In this document: piece after piece, positions 62,661 through 64,000 of the stretch
How positions within the stretch are numbered: position 1 is the first letter of the stretch
How the letters are laid out: the number at the start of each line of letters is the position of its first letter
NCBI RefSeq assembly: GCF_017312365.1
Contig: NZ_BLJI01000002.1
Location: 248,001-312,000 of the forward strand
Origin: Chroococcus sp. FPU101
Lineage (GTDB): Bacteria; Cyanobacteriota; Cyanobacteriia; Cyanobacteriales; Microcystaceae
Direction of reading: 5' to 3'
DNA: 64,000 nucleotides
Notes under the pieces: generated by a model
The model's database searches: none
What the model saw: only the letters and a program-made list of their open reading frames with translations
What the model was told of the DNA's origin: nothing
Made by a program: the position numbers and the translations under genes

Positions 62661-64000
62661 AAAGTCTTCCTGATTAAAATTTGATAGTCATTTTTAAGAC
62701 GTAAGATAGCTTTTGCGGTTAAAAATAAACCCATACGGCTAAAACGTTTGGATAACAAGATGATTGGATTGGCTTGTAAAGCTTTAAACCCCAAATTTCT
62801 AGCTTGTTGTTCGTTTTCCTTCTCAAATTCCTGCCAGGCAAAATAAGCATAGGTTAAGCTGGATCGTAGTCTTTTGATAAAGCGCAGGGGCAGGCGTGTC
62901 AGTGGATGACTTCTGTGGATTGATGCAGGAAGCCAGGCAAAGCTATGTACATATTGCCAGTCAAAGAGCATTTTTATGCCATCGATCCAGTTATAGGCAG
63001 GAGCAAGATCATAAAATCGGCTTTCTGACTGGTGCTGTGAGAAGGACTGTGTACCAAATGCCTCCGATTCTGCTCGGTTTGGACTATTAATAAAGATGTG
63101 AAGTAATTCTTCAGTCACTTGTTGGAAATACTCAACTTTACATTCATCGGGTTGTAAGTTTTCAGTTAAATATTTTGTAAATTCAACAATTGCTTCTTGC
63201 TGGACTAAAACACCCCAGGCAATACCACTTTCATTTTTTTGTGAACGTAGGATCGGATGATAGCGATCGTCTTGTTGTTCATATCTTACGGTACTACCAT
63301 GATCGGCTGCTAGAAACAGTTCCAGAATTTGAGAATCACACAAGAAGCGTCGTTCACTAACTTGATCACTTTCTAGAAAATAAGACATTAAACAATCGGT
63401 GGAAAAAGCTTGTGTCTTGCTGAGTAATCCAAAAAAGAATCCCTGTAAACCCGTTGCTGGATAGATCTGAGCCGCCGCCAGAATTTGACTAAGCGATCGC
63501 TGAGATTTACCAGACCAACCAATATCGACGGTTGCAAAAGGAATTCCATCTGCCATCCCCTCTTGTTTAAAGTATCCTACCGCTTTTTCTCGATAGGTCT
63601 TGGCTAAAGTTAAGATCATTTTACTGACCGATGGTTCTTGAAGTACTGCTTTTAAAGCCAGTACTTCGTGATGAGCCAAATTTCTGTCCCAACTTTCTCG
63701 CAAGAAACCATGATGTATCAGTGTATCAGCAATCTTTTCGGGTTCAAGATTGACGCGCTGACAAACAATACGAACCGATAGAAACGCAGGATTATCTAAA
63801 ATCCAGTTAAATTCATGTTCACCTAGCGTTTGTAGCGCAGGAAAATGAAAAGCTTGTCTAGAACCATAAAGATATCGGCAATCAAGATCATATCCCCATT
63901 GATGACAAATGATTTGAGCCACTTTTAGGAGAATTTGGCCATCTCTAGCCATAAAATACAGTCTTTGTATCCCTTGTTGCTTGGCTTGTTGTAATACCCA
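62654..64000 (-). CDS. HAD-type protein of the COG5610 kind, C-terminal part (5' end outside window)
   Basis: The frame is open to base 64000, so the N-terminus lies beyond the window. The visible 448 residues begin WVLQQAKQQGIQRLYFMARD, with the FMARDGQIL segment typical of predicted HAD-superfamily hydrolases of COG5610, which stand in polysaccharide clusters next to glycosyltransferases. The HAD nucleophile motif itself would be upstream. The middle has VDIGWSGKSQRSL, another conserved piece. The last ~130 residues are helical and basic. The role is unknown; a link to glycan assembly is inferred from context. Confidence 0.75.
   Translation of the reverse strand, partial: WVLQQAKQQGIQRLYFMARDGQILLKVAQIICHQWGYDLDCRYLYGSRQAFHFPALQTLGEHEFNWILDNPAFLSVRIVCQRVNLEPEKIADTLIHHGFLRESWDRNLAHHEVLALKAVLQEPSVSKMILTLAKTYREKAVGYFKQEGMADGIPFATVDIGWSGKSQRSLSQILAAAQIYPATGLQGFFFGLLSKTQAFSTDCLMSYFLESDQVSERRFLCDSQILELFLAADHGSTVRYEQQDDRYHPILRSQKNESGIAWGVLVQQEAIVEFTKYLTENLQPDECKVEYFQQVTEELLHIFINSPNRAESEAFGTQSFSQHQSESRFYDLAPAYNWIDGIKMLFDWQYVHSFAWLPASIHRSHPLTRLPLRFIKRLRSSLTYAYFAWQEFEKENEQQARNLGFKALQANPIILLSKRFSRMGLFLTAKAILRLKNDYQILIRKTLW

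Noticed and set aside
1..64000. tRNA, rRNA, riboswitch and CRISPR features
   Set aside because: The intergenic regions were read for T-loop-like motifs, conserved aptamer cores and regularly spaced repeats; none was convincing.

Overview
The window comes from a cyanobacterium. The repeated octamer GCGATCGC (HIP1) is scattered through coding DNA (for example 373-380, 13154-13161, 14356-14363). The gene content also fits: an alternative respiratory terminal oxidase, a CpcD/DUF1816 phycobilisome-linker-like protein, a GUN4-domain protein, a CruA/CruP-type FAD protein, a GrrA/GrrM/GrrP peptide locus and MiaE. The DNA is AT-rich. No tRNA, rRNA or CRISPR array was seen. The genus cannot be fixed from this sequence alone; an AT-rich unicellular or colonial type is the best guess.

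Layout. 1-2.6 kb: the end of a ClC chloride channel gene, an MFS exporter, and a small membrane protein in convergent overlap with it. 2.7-8.05 kb (minus strand): the translation/transcription operon rimP-nusA-rnpM-infB, closed by a clear intrinsic terminator at 2623-2663. 8.2-11.7 kb (minus): an unknown membrane protein and a CPA1 Na+/H+ antiporter with its own terminator. 12-17.9 kb (plus): two DUF2231 membrane proteins, the three subunits of an ARTO-type haem-copper oxidase (subunit II has lost the CuA ligands) and a GMC oxidoreductase. 18-24.4 kb (plus): a glycosyltransferase, a pyruvyl transferase and a large PAS/GAF histidine kinase, then convergent pheA. 25.5-29.3 kb: a methyltransferase, an IS5-type transposase scrap, a 43-residue exported mini-protein, and the minus-strand grrP-grrA-grrM operon. 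29.5-40.9 kb: housekeeping and conserved cyanobacterial genes (DUF1997, TauE, CruA/CruP-like, pyrB, secreted GUN4, NDH-2, miaE, phosphatase, proB, CpcD-DUF1816, pentapeptide protein), many as convergent pairs with overlapping 3' ends. 40.9-42.0 kb: an AT-rich gap holding a 251-bp IS1-derived MITE-like element. 42.0-46.3 kb: a giant multidomain surface protein with a G8/CEMIP-like core. 46.3-64.0 kb (all minus): a surface-polysaccharide cluster of glycosyltransferases, methyltransferases, an acetyltransferase, a radical SAM protein, GalE, an O-antigen-ligase-like polymerase and a partial HAD-type protein, running off the right edge. One glycosyltransferase there is split by a single-base frameshift.

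How the parts fit. The oxidase block looks like one respiratory operon: a probable quinol-type terminal oxidase, two accessory membrane proteins, and a flavoenzyme that could feed electrons to the quinone pool. The grr block is a self-contained RiPP pathway. Its precursor has an export signal and ten aromatic-x-Asn/Asp triplets, and it sits with a radical SAM/SPASM maturase and a periplasmic binding-protein-like partner. The giant G8 protein and the polysaccharide cluster lie side by side and may both shape the cell surface. The most noteworthy signals are the grr peptide architecture, the ARTO block, the IS1 MITE-like element, the G8 surface protein and the exported GUN4 domain.
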